A stretch of 64,000 bases of DNA from NCBI RefSeq assembly GCF_016107685.1, contig NZ_JABASY010000002.1, positions 558,001 through 622,000 on the forward strand. Reading direction: 5' to 3'. A program made the position numbers and the translations under genes. Each line of letters starts with the position of its first letter. The first letter of the stretch is position 1. Positions 56,365 to 64,000 of the stretch are shown here, piece by piece. Source of the DNA: Brevibacterium yomogidense. GTDB taxonomy: Bacteria > Actinomycetota > Actinomycetes > Actinomycetales > Brevibacteriaceae. The notes beneath the pieces are model-generated. The model had not been told where the DNA came from. It made no database searches and saw only the letters and a program-made list of their open reading frames with translations.

Positions 56365-57258
56365 ATGTCCGCCGCGCTCACACCCACCGCCGCAGCCGCA
56401 GAAGCGGTTGCGGATGCGCGCGCCCTCACACAGAGACTCAGCGCCACGCTGGGCATCCCCACGGCGACCACACTCATCGACCAGGCGCGGCCCCGGCCGG
56501 TCACTCCGGGGCTCACCGACCTCTTCGCGCGGGGCGGTCTGCCCCACGGAGAAGTGGTCGTCATGAGCGGCCGTCCTGTGCTCTCCCTCGCGCTGGCCTG
56601 CTGCGCGATGACCACGCAGGACGGGGGCTGGTGCGCGGGGATCGGACTGGGCGAGCCCGCAGTCGCCGCGATGGGGGACCTGGGCCTCGACCTGTCGCGC
56701 TTCGTCTGCCTCGATACCCCCGCGCAGGACTGGATGCGGGTGACGTCGATCCTCCTCGAATCGTTCGACGTGCTCGTCGTGGACCCGGGGTTCTCCGCCT
56801 CGGCGGGAGACAGAGCGCGGATAGCCGCCAAGCTGCGGGACAGCCGGGCGACCCTCATCCTGCTCGACAAGGCATCGGCGGCACCTCCAGCGGCCTCCCC
56901 GAATCGCTCCCGCAGAGCCTCCCGCAGCTCTTTTCCCGGCAGCTCCGAACATCTGACGGTCCTCGACGAATCCTGGGAGGGCACCGATCAGGGGACAGGT
57001 CGTCTGCGTCGACGCGTCCTGCGTCTGCACAGCGCCCGCACCGGCGAGCACACCCTCGTCCTGCCGGACCCCCAGGGCGCCGCTGTGCCCCACGCTCCAG
57101 CTGATCCGACCGCACCAACCGCACCGGCCACGCCAGTCGATCCCGCGGCTCCTCCCTCCCCGCACCCTGTGCCCGACGTCCCCGCGGGGACGCTCCGACT
57201 CGTGCCCGATACCCCCACACGCAGCACAGACACCACACGCAGCACAGGCAGCCCATGA
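56365..57258 (+). CDS. imuA': ImuA' mutasome accessory protein
   Basis: A 297-residue RecA-like protein with the region around GLPHGEVVVMSGRPVLSLAL corresponding to the RecA Walker A position but without the GK[ST] motif, as in ImuA'. Later residues (GWCAGIGLGEPAVAAMGDLG, LDLSRFVCLDTPAQDW) match the family. It works with ImuB to bring DnaE2 to damaged DNA and interacts with RecA in mycobacteria. The ATG at 56365 lies 11 nt after the SOS box. The C-terminal Pro/Ala/Thr-rich tail is disordered. The stop overlaps imuB (ATGA). Confidence 0.9.
   Translation: MSAALTPTAAAAEAVADARALTQRLSATLGIPTATTLIDQARPRPVTPGLTDLFARGGLPHGEVVVMSGRPVLSLALACCAMTTQDGGWCAGIGLGEPAVAAMGDLGLDLSRFVCLDTPAQDWMRVTSILLESFDVLVVDPGFSASAGDRARIAAKLRDSRATLILLDKASAAPPAASPNRSRRASRSSFPGSSEHLTVLDESWEGTDQGTGRLRRRVLRLHSARTGEHTLVLPDPQGAAVPHAPADPTAPTAPATPVDPAAPPSPHPVPDVPAGTLRLVPDTPTRSTDTTRSTGSP
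57177..57192. repeat. 16-bp palindrome CGTCCCCGCGGGGACG, copy 3
   Basis: Identical to copy 1; here within imuA', encoding the VPAGT part of its C-terminal tail. Confidence 0.6.
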
Positions 57259-58838
57259 CGCAGCGCCTGCTCGCCCTCGTGGTCCCGGACTGGCCGGCAC
57301 TCGCCGCCGCAGTGGAAGCGGATCTGTCTCCCACGGTTCCCGTTGCCGTCATGCGGGCGAACCGGGTGGTCACCGCGAATGCGCCCGCACGGACACTGGG
57401 GATCGAACGGAACATGGTGACCCGCGCAGCACGGGCACGCTGTCCCGATCTGTTCCTCGCCCCGTGGGACCCGGAAGGGGAGTCACGCCTCTTCGTCGCC
57501 GCCACCCAGGCTCTCGACACCGCAGTGGCCCGCTTCACCGTGCTGGGCCCCGGCGCGGTGAGCATTCCCGCGGACTCCCTGCGACACACCCACGCAGACG
57601 AAGCCGCAGCCGTCGAGCACCTGCTGGCTGCCCTCACAGAGACCACCGGCTGGGAGTTCGTGCCCGGTATCGCGGACACACCGTTCGCCGCGCTGCTGGC
57701 CGCCCGCACCTCCACCCGCGTAGAACCGGACGGCACCCCGCGGTTCCTCGCCGCCCAACCCGTCCACACGCTCGAGACCGCTACTCTCCTCGACGAGACG
57801 CTCGACCCCGCAGCACTCGCCGATCTGGTGAGCGTGCTCGGCCGTCTGGGCATCCGCACCCTGGGAGCACTCGCGGACCTGAGTCCCACGGACGTCGGCA
57901 CCCGATTCGGACGGCTGGGGATGCGGGTGCGCGATCTGGCGCGGGGCCTCGGCGACCGGGGCCTGCGCGATCACACACGCGAAGCCGACCTCACCGTCGA
58001 CGCACCCCTCGATCCTCCGACCCCCCGCACGGACGTCCTCGCGTTCCGCGCCCGCAGTGCCGCCGCGGAACTCTTCACCGAGGTCCGCCGTCGTTCCCTC
58101 GCGTGCACCCAGGTGACCATCCGGCTCACCGCCACGGGCGGGCAGCGCAGCGAGCGCACATGGCGGCTCGAGGACATGGACGACAACCGCGTCGCGGACC
58201 GGGTCCGCTGGCAGGCGGAGGGGTGGCTCGCCTCCCTGACCGCGTCACGACCCTCCGCCCGCTCGTCCCCGGACGAGGGGCCGGACGAGGGCATCGCTCT
58301 CCTCACCCTCATCGCCGCGGAGCTCGCGGCACCCCTCGACACCCAGCGCAGCCTCCTCGACCGGGGGACCGGTGCCGTCTCCCACAGCCTCGAGCGGGTG
58401 CAGGGGCTGTTCGGGCCCGACTCCGTGCTGGTGCCCGGGCTGCAGGGTGGCCGGGACCCGGGAGAGACGAACCTCTGGACCCCCTGGCAGCAGGCACCCC
58501 GCACAGAGCGCGACCCCGAGGCGCCCTGGCCCGGTGCGATCCCCGCCCCTCACCCGGCGCGCGTCCTCGACACCCCCGTGGACCTGGTCGACGAGGCGGG
58601 CAGGACGGTGGTCGCCCGAACCTCGGGGCTCGACAGTGCGCCCGTCCTCCTGCGCATCCCGGGTGCCAGCACGCACCGGATCGTCGAGTACTCGTCGACG
58701 TGGCCGGTCGATACCGGGTGGTGGGATCCGGAAGTCCGGCAGTACCGCGTGCGCCTCCAAGTCCTCGCGGACGACGGCGCCGCCTTCCTCCTGTGCAAGG
58801 AAGAGGGCCGCTGGCGGCTGCTGGGGGAGTACGCGTGA
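57255..58838 (+). CDS. imuB: ImuB, inactive Y-family polymerase
   Basis: A 527-residue Y-family homologue that acts as adaptor between the beta clamp, ImuA' and DnaE2. The fold is clear (VTANAPARTLGIERNM, ADLSPTDVGTRFG, LGDRGLRDHTREADL), but the catalytic carboxylates are missing: the first acidic motif reads LVVPDW instead of DxDxFFA, and the second reads SIPADS instead of SIDE. That loss is typical of ImuB. It is coupled to imuA' and followed by dnaE2 after 28 bp. Confidence 0.92.
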   Translation: MTQRLLALVVPDWPALAAAVEADLSPTVPVAVMRANRVVTANAPARTLGIERNMVTRAARARCPDLFLAPWDPEGESRLFVAATQALDTAVARFTVLGPGAVSIPADSLRHTHADEAAAVEHLLAALTETTGWEFVPGIADTPFAALLAARTSTRVEPDGTPRFLAAQPVHTLETATLLDETLDPAALADLVSVLGRLGIRTLGALADLSPTDVGTRFGRLGMRVRDLARGLGDRGLRDHTREADLTVDAPLDPPTPRTDVLAFRARSAAAELFTEVRRRSLACTQVTIRLTATGGQRSERTWRLEDMDDNRVADRVRWQAEGWLASLTASRPSARSSPDEGPDEGIALLTLIAAELAAPLDTQRSLLDRGTGAVSHSLERVQGLFGPDSVLVPGLQGGRDPGETNLWTPWQQAPRTERDPEAPWPGAIPAPHPARVLDTPVDLVDEAGRTVVARTSGLDSAPVLLRIPGASTHRIVEYSSTWPVDTGWWDPEVRQYRVRLQVLADDGAAFLLCKEEGRWRLLGEYA

Positions 58839-58866
58839 GGAGGCGCGCTGTGAGGAGTCCTTCACC

Positions 58867-61800
58867 ATGACCGGTTTCAACCCCCGCACTCCCTGGTCGG
58901 AGCTCGAACGCAGGCTCTCCGACCGGCCGGCACCCACCGCGCCCGAGGCGGCAGGCCCCACCGCGCCCGACCTCCCCGTCTCCGTCGGATCGTGGGGCAC
59001 CCGCCCTGATCGGACACTGCCGGATGCGGCGCAACCTGCCGTCCCCGCGGGGACGCCGTACGCGGAGCTGCACGTCCATTCGGACTTCAGTTTCCTCGAC
59101 GGCGCGTCGGAACCGGAGGAGCTCGTCGAGACGGCGGCCGCCGCCGGTCTCGCCGGGCTGGCGCTCACCGATCACAACGGGCTCTACGGCGCACCCCGCT
59201 TCGCCGCGGCCGCAGCGGACGCGGGTCTGCCCACCGTGTTCGGGGCGGAGCTGTCGATCGGACTCACGGACCGCATCCCCGGCCAGGTGGACCCGGCAGC
59301 GGAGCACCTGCTCGTGCTGGCGCGCGGGGTCGACGGCTACCGGCGCCTGTCCGCCGCGATCACGACCGCGAACCTGCGCGGGGAGAAGAACCGGCCGGTC
59401 TTCCACGCGGAGGAGCTGCACGAGGAGACGCGGACCTCGGCCGCCTGGCAGCTGCTCACCGGCTGCCGCAAGGGTGCCCTGGCCCGCGCGCTGGCGGACC
59501 CTCACGACCCCGACGGCGGCCTCACCGCGCTGCGCCGCCTGCGCGACGCCGTCGGTGCCGACAACCTCGCGGTCGAGCTCACGCACCACGGTCTGCCCGA
59601 CGACGACGAACGCATCCGCCACCTCATCGAGCTCGCGGACCGGACGGGGCTGCCCACTGTCGCGACGAACGCCGTCCACTACGCCACCCTCTCCCGGCAC
59701 CGCGACGCGCAGGTGCGCGCAGCCGTCCGCTCCCGCCGCAGCCTCGAGACGATGGCCGGCTGGCTGCCTCCCACCGGGTCGGCCCGCATCCGCACGGGGG
59801 AGGAGATGCTCGCACGCTTCCCCCGTGCGGCCGTCGAACACACCACGCGCATCAGTGCCGAGGCCGCCTTCAGCCTCCGTGCCGCCGCACCCCGCCTGCC
59901 CTCCGCCCCGATCCCGGCCGGGGTCACGGAGACGGAGCACCTGCGGGGCCTCGTCGAGTCCGGTGCCCTCCACCGGTACGGGTCCCGCACCGAGGCGCCG
60001 CAGGCGTGGGCGCAGGTCGACAGTGAGCTCGACACGATCGAGTCGATGGGCTTCTGCGGCTACTTCCTCATCGTGTGGGACATCGCCCGGCACTGCCGGG
60101 AGCACGACATCTTCTGCCAGGGCCGGGGATCGGCCGCGAACTCCGCGGTCTGCTACGTCCTGGGGATCACGGCGGTGGACGCGGTGCGGTTCGGACTGCT
60201 GTTCGACCGCTTCCTCACCCCGGACAGGGCCGGCTATCCCGACATCGACATCGACATCGAGTCGGATCGGCGGGAGGAGGTCATCCAGTACGTCTACGGC
60301 CACTACGGCAGGGACCGGGCCGCGCAGGTCGCGAACGTCATCACGTACCGGGCGAAGTCCGCGGTCCGCGACGCCGCCTCCGCGCTGGGCTACAGCCCCG
60401 GCCAGCAGGACGCGTTCTCGAAGGGGATCCGCCGCTGGTCGAGTCTGCCCGCGGTGGGGGAGCCGGTGGGCGAGCACGAGGACGGTGTGCCCGCCCCGGT
60501 GCTCGAGGCGGCATCAGGGCTGCTGGGCACGCCCCGGCACCTGGGCATCCACTCCGGCGGCATGATCCTCGCGGACCGGCCGATCGGCGAGGTCGTCCCC
60601 ATCGAACCGGCCACGATGGCGGACCGCACGGTCGTCCAGTGGGACAAGGACGACTGCGCGGCGATGGACCTCGTGAAGTTCGACCTGCTGGGGCTCGGCA
60701 TGCTCACCGCCCTCCACGAGTCGGTCGATCTCATCGCACGGCACACGGGGGAGCGCATCGATCGGGCCGAGATCCCCCAGGAGGACCCGGCCGTCTTCGA
60801 CATGCTCTGCGCCGCGGATGCGGTGGGGGTCTTCCAGGTCGAGTCCCGCGCCCAGATCGGCACCCTGCCCCGCCTGGCCCCGCGCAGCTTCTACGACCTC
60901 GCCGTCCAGGTGGCGCTCATCCGTCCGGGCCCCATCCAGGGCGGTTCCGTCCACCCCTACATCCGTCGCCGGCAGGGGAAGGAGGAGGCGACCTACCTGC
61001 ACCCGCTGCTGAAGCCCAGTCTCGAGAAGACGCTGGGGGTCCCGCTGTTCCAGGAGCAGCTCATGCAGATGGCGATGGACGTGGGCGGGTTCTCCGGGGC
61101 GGACGCGGACGAGCTGCGCCGCGCGATGGGCTCCCGCCGCTCGCAGACGCGGATGCGCCGTCTCTCCGAGCGCTTCCTCACCGGTGCCGCGGCCCGCGGG
61201 GTCGACGAGCAGATCGCGGTGCAGATCTTCGACAAGATCGCCGCCTTCGCGAACTACGGGTTCCCCGAATCGCACGCGATCAGCTTCGCGAACCTCGTGT
61301 ACGACTCCGCCTGGCTCAAGCGCCACCACCACGCGGCGTTCACCGCGGGCCTGCTGCGGGCCCAGCCGATGGGCTTCTACTCCCCGCAGTCGCTCATCGC
61401 GGACGCACGCCGCCACGGGGTCGGCATCCGTCCCGTCGACGTGAACGCCTCGCAGGTGCTCGCGGACCTCGAGCCGGACCCAGCATCCGGCGGTGGCTGG
61501 CCGGACACTGCGGGCGGGCTCGCGATCCGCGTGGGGCTCGCCTCCGTCCGGGACGTGGGAGCCGACGCCGCCGAGGTCGTCGTCACCGCCCGCGCGGACG
61601 GCACCTTCACCTCCGTCGGCGACCTCGCGCAGCGGACGGGTCTGCCCACGCGCGCCCTCGAGGGCCTCGCGACGGCGGGGGCGTTCGCCTCACTGGGGCT
61701 CGATCGCAGGGAGGCGCTCTGGGTGGCGGGCGGGCAGGCGGGTGCCTCGCCTGCGACACTGCCCGGCACCTCGGGCCCGGAGACCGCCCCGGCACTGCCC

Positions 61801-62250
61801 GGCATGGACGTCTTCGAGACGACGCTGGCCGAACTGTGGTCGACGGGGGTGACCGTCGACGGCTACCCGACGGAGGTGCTGCGGGACGCGCTGCGAGCCC
61901 GCGGCTACGGGTCCACGCGGGAGGCGTGGACGGTCCACGACGGCACCCGCGTCACGGTCGCCGGCATCGTCACACACCGGCAGCGGCCATCGACCGCGGA
62001 CGGCATCACGTTCTTCAACCTCGAGGACGAGTTCGGGATGCTCAACGTCGTGTGCACTCGGGGGCTCATGCAGCGGCACCGCCGGATCGCGCTCACGAAG
62101 AACGTCCTCGCGGTGACGGGGCTCATTCAGCGGGCGGACGGTGCCGCACGGCCCGACGGGTCCCCGGGAGACCCCGTCGTGAGCCTCTACGCCCACCGGC
62201 TCGTCCCCATCGCGACGGACATCGCTCCGCGTGCTCGCGACTTCCGGTGA
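58867..62250 (+). CDS. dnaE2: Error-prone DNA polymerase III alpha
   Basis: A 1127-residue C-family polymerase that carries out SOS-induced mutagenic bypass. The PHP domain starts with ELHVHSDFSFLDGAS near 66-80 and LALTDHNGLYGAPRF. The catalytic triad lies in the palm: GRGSAANSAVCYVLGIT near 420 and DIDIDIESDRREEVI near 459. GIHSGGMILADRPIGEV and the Gly-Phe-Pro-Glu-Ser-His-Ala motif follow. The C-terminal OB domain is present (TFFNLEDEFGMLNVV), but the clamp-binding end of replicative DnaE is lacking. The first ~60 residues are a disordered extension containing a copy of the 16-bp palindrome. Confidence 0.95.
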   Translation: MTGFNPRTPWSELERRLSDRPAPTAPEAAGPTAPDLPVSVGSWGTRPDRTLPDAAQPAVPAGTPYAELHVHSDFSFLDGASEPEELVETAAAAGLAGLALTDHNGLYGAPRFAAAAADAGLPTVFGAELSIGLTDRIPGQVDPAAEHLLVLARGVDGYRRLSAAITTANLRGEKNRPVFHAEELHEETRTSAAWQLLTGCRKGALARALADPHDPDGGLTALRRLRDAVGADNLAVELTHHGLPDDDERIRHLIELADRTGLPTVATNAVHYATLSRHRDAQVRAAVRSRRSLETMAGWLPPTGSARIRTGEEMLARFPRAAVEHTTRISAEAAFSLRAAAPRLPSAPIPAGVTETEHLRGLVESGALHRYGSRTEAPQAWAQVDSELDTIESMGFCGYFLIVWDIARHCREHDIFCQGRGSAANSAVCYVLGITAVDAVRFGLLFDRFLTPDRAGYPDIDIDIESDRREEVIQYVYGHYGRDRAAQVANVITYRAKSAVRDAASALGYSPGQQDAFSKGIRRWSSLPAVGEPVGEHEDGVPAPVLEAASGLLGTPRHLGIHSGGMILADRPIGEVVPIEPATMADRTVVQWDKDDCAAMDLVKFDLLGLGMLTALHESVDLIARHTGERIDRAEIPQEDPAVFDMLCAADAVGVFQVESRAQIGTLPRLAPRSFYDLAVQVALIRPGPIQGGSVHPYIRRRQGKEEATYLHPLLKPSLEKTLGVPLFQEQLMQMAMDVGGFSGADADELRRAMGSRRSQTRMRRLSERFLTGAAARGVDEQIAVQIFDKIAAFANYGFPESHAISFANLVYDSAWLKRHHHAAFTAGLLRAQPMGFYSPQSLIADARRHGVGIRPVDVNASQVLADLEPDPASGGGWPDTAGGLAIRVGLASVRDVGADAAEVVVTARADGTFTSVGDLAQRTGLPTRALEGLATAGAFASLGLDRREALWVAGGQAGASPATLPGTSGPETAPALPGMDVFETTLAELWSTGVTVDGYPTEVLRDALRARGYGSTREAWTVHDGTRVTVAGIVTHRQRPSTADGITFFNLEDEFGMLNVVCTRGLMQRHRRIALTKNVLAVTGLIQRADGAARPDGSPGDPVVSLYAHRLVPIATDIAPRARDFR
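59040..59055. repeat. 16-bp palindrome CGTCCCCGCGGGGACG, copy 4
   Basis: Identical to copies 1 and 3; here in the 5' part of dnaE2, again encoding VPAGT. Confidence 0.6.
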
Positions 62251-62283
62251 CGCTCTGTGACGCCTCTATGACGTTCGATGACA
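62248..62283 (+). repeat. Four TGAC(G) direct repeats at 10-11 bp spacing
   Basis: TGACG starts at 62248, 62258 and 62269, and TGACA at 62279, a helical repeat on one face of the DNA, beginning at the dnaE2 stop and ending about 80 bp before metY. The last repeat overlaps TCGATGACATCGA (62275-62287), a palindrome. This could be a multi-subunit operator. Confidence 0.35.
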
Positions 62284-62362
62284 TCGACTTCACCGGGGCA
62301 CGTCGTGTTCGGTCACGATGGACGCAGCATGTGACCCAGGCCCGCCCCGTGAAGGAGCATCC

Positions 62363-63682
62363 ATGACCGCGTTCGAAACCCTCCAGATCCACGCCGGCCA
62401 GGAGCCGGATGCGCAGACGGGCGCCCGCGCCCTGCCGATCTACCAGACGACCTCCTTCGTCTTCGATTCGCAGAAGACGGCGGCGGACCGCTTCTCGCTC
62501 GCAGAGCTCGGCCCCATCTACACGCGCCTGGGCAACCCCACGAACGAGGCGGTCGAAGCGCGCATCGCCGCCCTGGAGGGCGGCATCGGGGCCGTCCTCG
62601 TCGCCTCCGGACAGTCCGCGGAGTTCCTCGCGATCCTCAACGTCGCAGGAGCGGGAGACCACATCGTCGCGAGCGGGAGCCTCTACGGCGGCACCTACAA
62701 CCTCTTCGCCGTCACCCTGCCGAAGCTCGGGATCACGACGACGTTCGTCGAGGCGGGGGACCCGCAGGCGTGGAAGGACGCGGTCCAGGACAACACGAAG
62801 GTGTTCTTCGCGGAATCGATCGCGAACCCGCGCTCCGAAGTGCTCGACATCGCAGCGGTCGCGGACCTCGCCCACGAGGCGGGCGTCCCGCTCATCGTCG
62901 ACAACACCGTCGCGACCCCCTACCTCGTCAAGCCGATCGAGCACGGTGCGGACGTCGTCGTCCACTCCGCGACGAAGTACCTGGGCGGCCACGGCACGTC
63001 GATCGCCGGTGTGATCGTCGATTCCGGGAACTTCGACTACAGCAGGGACCCCGCGCGCTTCCCGGGCTTCAATGAGCCCGACGAGTCGTACAACGGCCTC
63101 GTCTACGCACGTGATCTGGGGCCGGATTCCGCCTTCGGTGCGAACGTGTCCTACGGGATCAAGATCCGTGTCCAGCTGCTGCGCGATCTGGGGCCGGCCG
63201 CCTCGCCCTTCAACGCGTTCCTCATCGCGCAGGGCATCGAGACGCTCAGCCTCCGCATCGAGCGCCACGTGGAGAACGCGAAGAAGGTCATCGACTTCCT
63301 CGACGGGCACCCGCAGGTGGAGAAGATCCACTTCGCCGGACACTCGTCGAGCCCCTGGTACGAGCTCGGCAAGAAGTACCTGCCGAAGGGTGCCGGATCC
63401 GTCCTGGGCTTCGACATCGCGGGCGGCTTCGACGCGGCCGTCGCCTTCGTGGACGCGCTCGAACTGCACTCCCACGTCGCGAACATCGGGGACGTCCGGT
63501 CGCTCGTCATCCACCCCGCCTCCACGACGCACTCGCAGCTGAACGAGGAAGCGCTCACCGCCGCCGGTGTGACCCAGAACTTCGTGCGTCTGGCCGTGGG
63601 ACTCGAAGGCATCGACGACATCCTCGAGGACCTGGAGAAGGGCTTCGCCGCGGCGGGTCAGGACACACAGGGCGCACGGTGA
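62363..63682 (+). CDS. metY: O-acetylhomoserine sulfhydrylase
   Basis: PLP enzyme of 439 residues that makes homocysteine from O-acetylhomoserine and sulfide. [12 protein letters not shown] is at about 26-37, NPRSEVLDI near 154, the PLP lysine in [11 protein letters not shown] near 205, and the C-terminal [17 protein letters not shown] that fits MetY rather than MetZ/MetB. The ATG at 62363 has GAAGGAG upstream; the frame is open earlier but without homology. No SAM riboswitch was recognised in the 112-nt gap after dnaE2. The stop overlaps metX. Confidence 0.95.
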   Translation: MTAFETLQIHAGQEPDAQTGARALPIYQTTSFVFDSQKTAADRFSLAELGPIYTRLGNPTNEAVEARIAALEGGIGAVLVASGQSAEFLAILNVAGAGDHIVASGSLYGGTYNLFAVTLPKLGITTTFVEAGDPQAWKDAVQDNTKVFFAESIANPRSEVLDIAAVADLAHEAGVPLIVDNTVATPYLVKPIEHGADVVVHSATKYLGGHGTSIAGVIVDSGNFDYSRDPARFPGFNEPDESYNGLVYARDLGPDSAFGANVSYGIKIRVQLLRDLGPAASPFNAFLIAQGIETLSLRIERHVENAKKVIDFLDGHPQVEKIHFAGHSSSPWYELGKKYLPKGAGSVLGFDIAGGFDAAVAFVDALELHSHVANIGDVRSLVIHPASTTHSQLNEEALTAAGVTQNFVRLAVGLEGIDDILEDLEKGFAAAGQDTQGAR

Positions 63683-64000
63683 CGGCAGTCGTCGCGGAGA
63701 CCGCGCACCGTACGCTCACGGCGCAGCTGGGACCCCTCACGCTCGAGACCGGCGTGGTCCTCCCGGAGGTCACCCTCGCGTATGACACGTACGGGTCGCT
63801 GTCCCCGCAGCGGGACAACGCGATCCTCATCGAGCACGCTCTCACGGGCGACTCCCACGCTCACGAGTGGTGGCCGGGGATCATCGGACCGGGCCGCCCC
63901 CTCGACACGGACCGGTGGTTCATCGTCTGCGCGAACATCCTGGGCGGATGCTCCGGGTCCACGGGACCACACAGCATCGGACCGGACGGGGTGCCGTACG
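63679..64000 (+). CDS. metX: Homoserine O-acetyltransferase (cut by window end)
   Basis: The first 107 residues of an alpha/beta-hydrolase-fold acyltransferase that acetylates homoserine for the neighbouring Met[19 protein letters not shown] is at 33-50, ALTGDSH near 54-60, and [13 protein letters not shown] at 85-97, the conserved block of MetX. The catalytic Ser, Asp and His lie beyond the window. The GTG start overlaps the metY stop (GTGA), so the pair is co-translated. Confidence 0.95.
   Translation, partial: MTAVVAETAHRTLTAQLGPLTLETGVVLPEVTLAYDTYGSLSPQRDNAILIEHALTGDSHAHEWWPGIIGPGRPLDTDRWFIVCANILGGCSGSTGPHSIGPDGVPY

Noticed and set aside
62251..62362. SAM riboswitch before metY
   Set aside because: None of the SAM-I, SAM-II or SAM-IV core sequences can be recognised in the 112-nt gap.

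Overview
The window looks like a chromosomal segment of a high-GC actinobacterium, most likely of the order Micrococcales. The evidence is a strong G/C bias at third codon positions, the rapZ-yvcK-whiA and gap-pgk-tpiA-secG gene orders, a DUF222-HNH protein, an imuA'-imuB-dnaE2 mutasome behind a mycobacterial-type LexA box, a zinc-free bL31, and many TAnnnT -10 elements lying 6-9 nt before the start codon, which suggests leaderless transcripts. No rRNA, tRNA, IS element, phage gene or CRISPR array was seen.

Layout. 0-7 kb: the end of a large membrane protein, coaE, osmC-like, uvrB, then a TerC exporter behind a probable yybP-ykoY (Mn2+) riboswitch. 7-21 kb: a DUF3516 helicase, uvrA, uvrC, rapZ, yvcK, whiA, gap, pgk, tpiA and secG, mostly overlapping or tightly spaced on the plus strand. 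21-26.6 kb: a minus-strand tkt-tal-pgi operon without zwf-opcA-pgl; pgi has an acidic, alanine-rich insert and tail. 26.7-31 kb: haem A synthesis (ctaB, ctaA) and a drug-type ABC exporter. 31-37.7 kb: a complete suf operon (sufR-B-D-Rieske-C-S-U and a SufT-like gene), followed by the 3' remnant of a zinc metallopeptidase gene. 38-49.5 kb: RNase HI with a C-terminal extension, an ABC-F protein, a SURF1 cluster, fabG-fabI, a SixA-like phosphatase, serB, an ABC ATPase, a TauE permease, an RNA methyltransferase and a conserved phosphatase-like protein.

49.5-51.7 kb is the clearest accessory region: a GC-poor minus-strand operon with a lipoprotein, a secreted PKD-domain protein and a third protein resembling the lipoprotein but lacking its signal peptide. 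Its function is unknown and it is the best candidate for an undescribed system. 51.8-54.5 kb: a YbaK deacylase, rpmE2 behind a structured leader, a ThiD/PdxK kinase and TrmL. 54.6-64 kb: a DUF222-HNH protein, the SOS mutasome, and metY-metX (cut by the window end).

Functional themes are DNA repair (UvrABC plus translesion synthesis), central sugar metabolism, Fe-S and haem/cytochrome oxidase assembly, FAS-II steps and methionine synthesis. Coordinates of starts were chosen from ribosome binding sites, overlaps and -10 spacing; all family assignments are from reading the sequence, not from searches.
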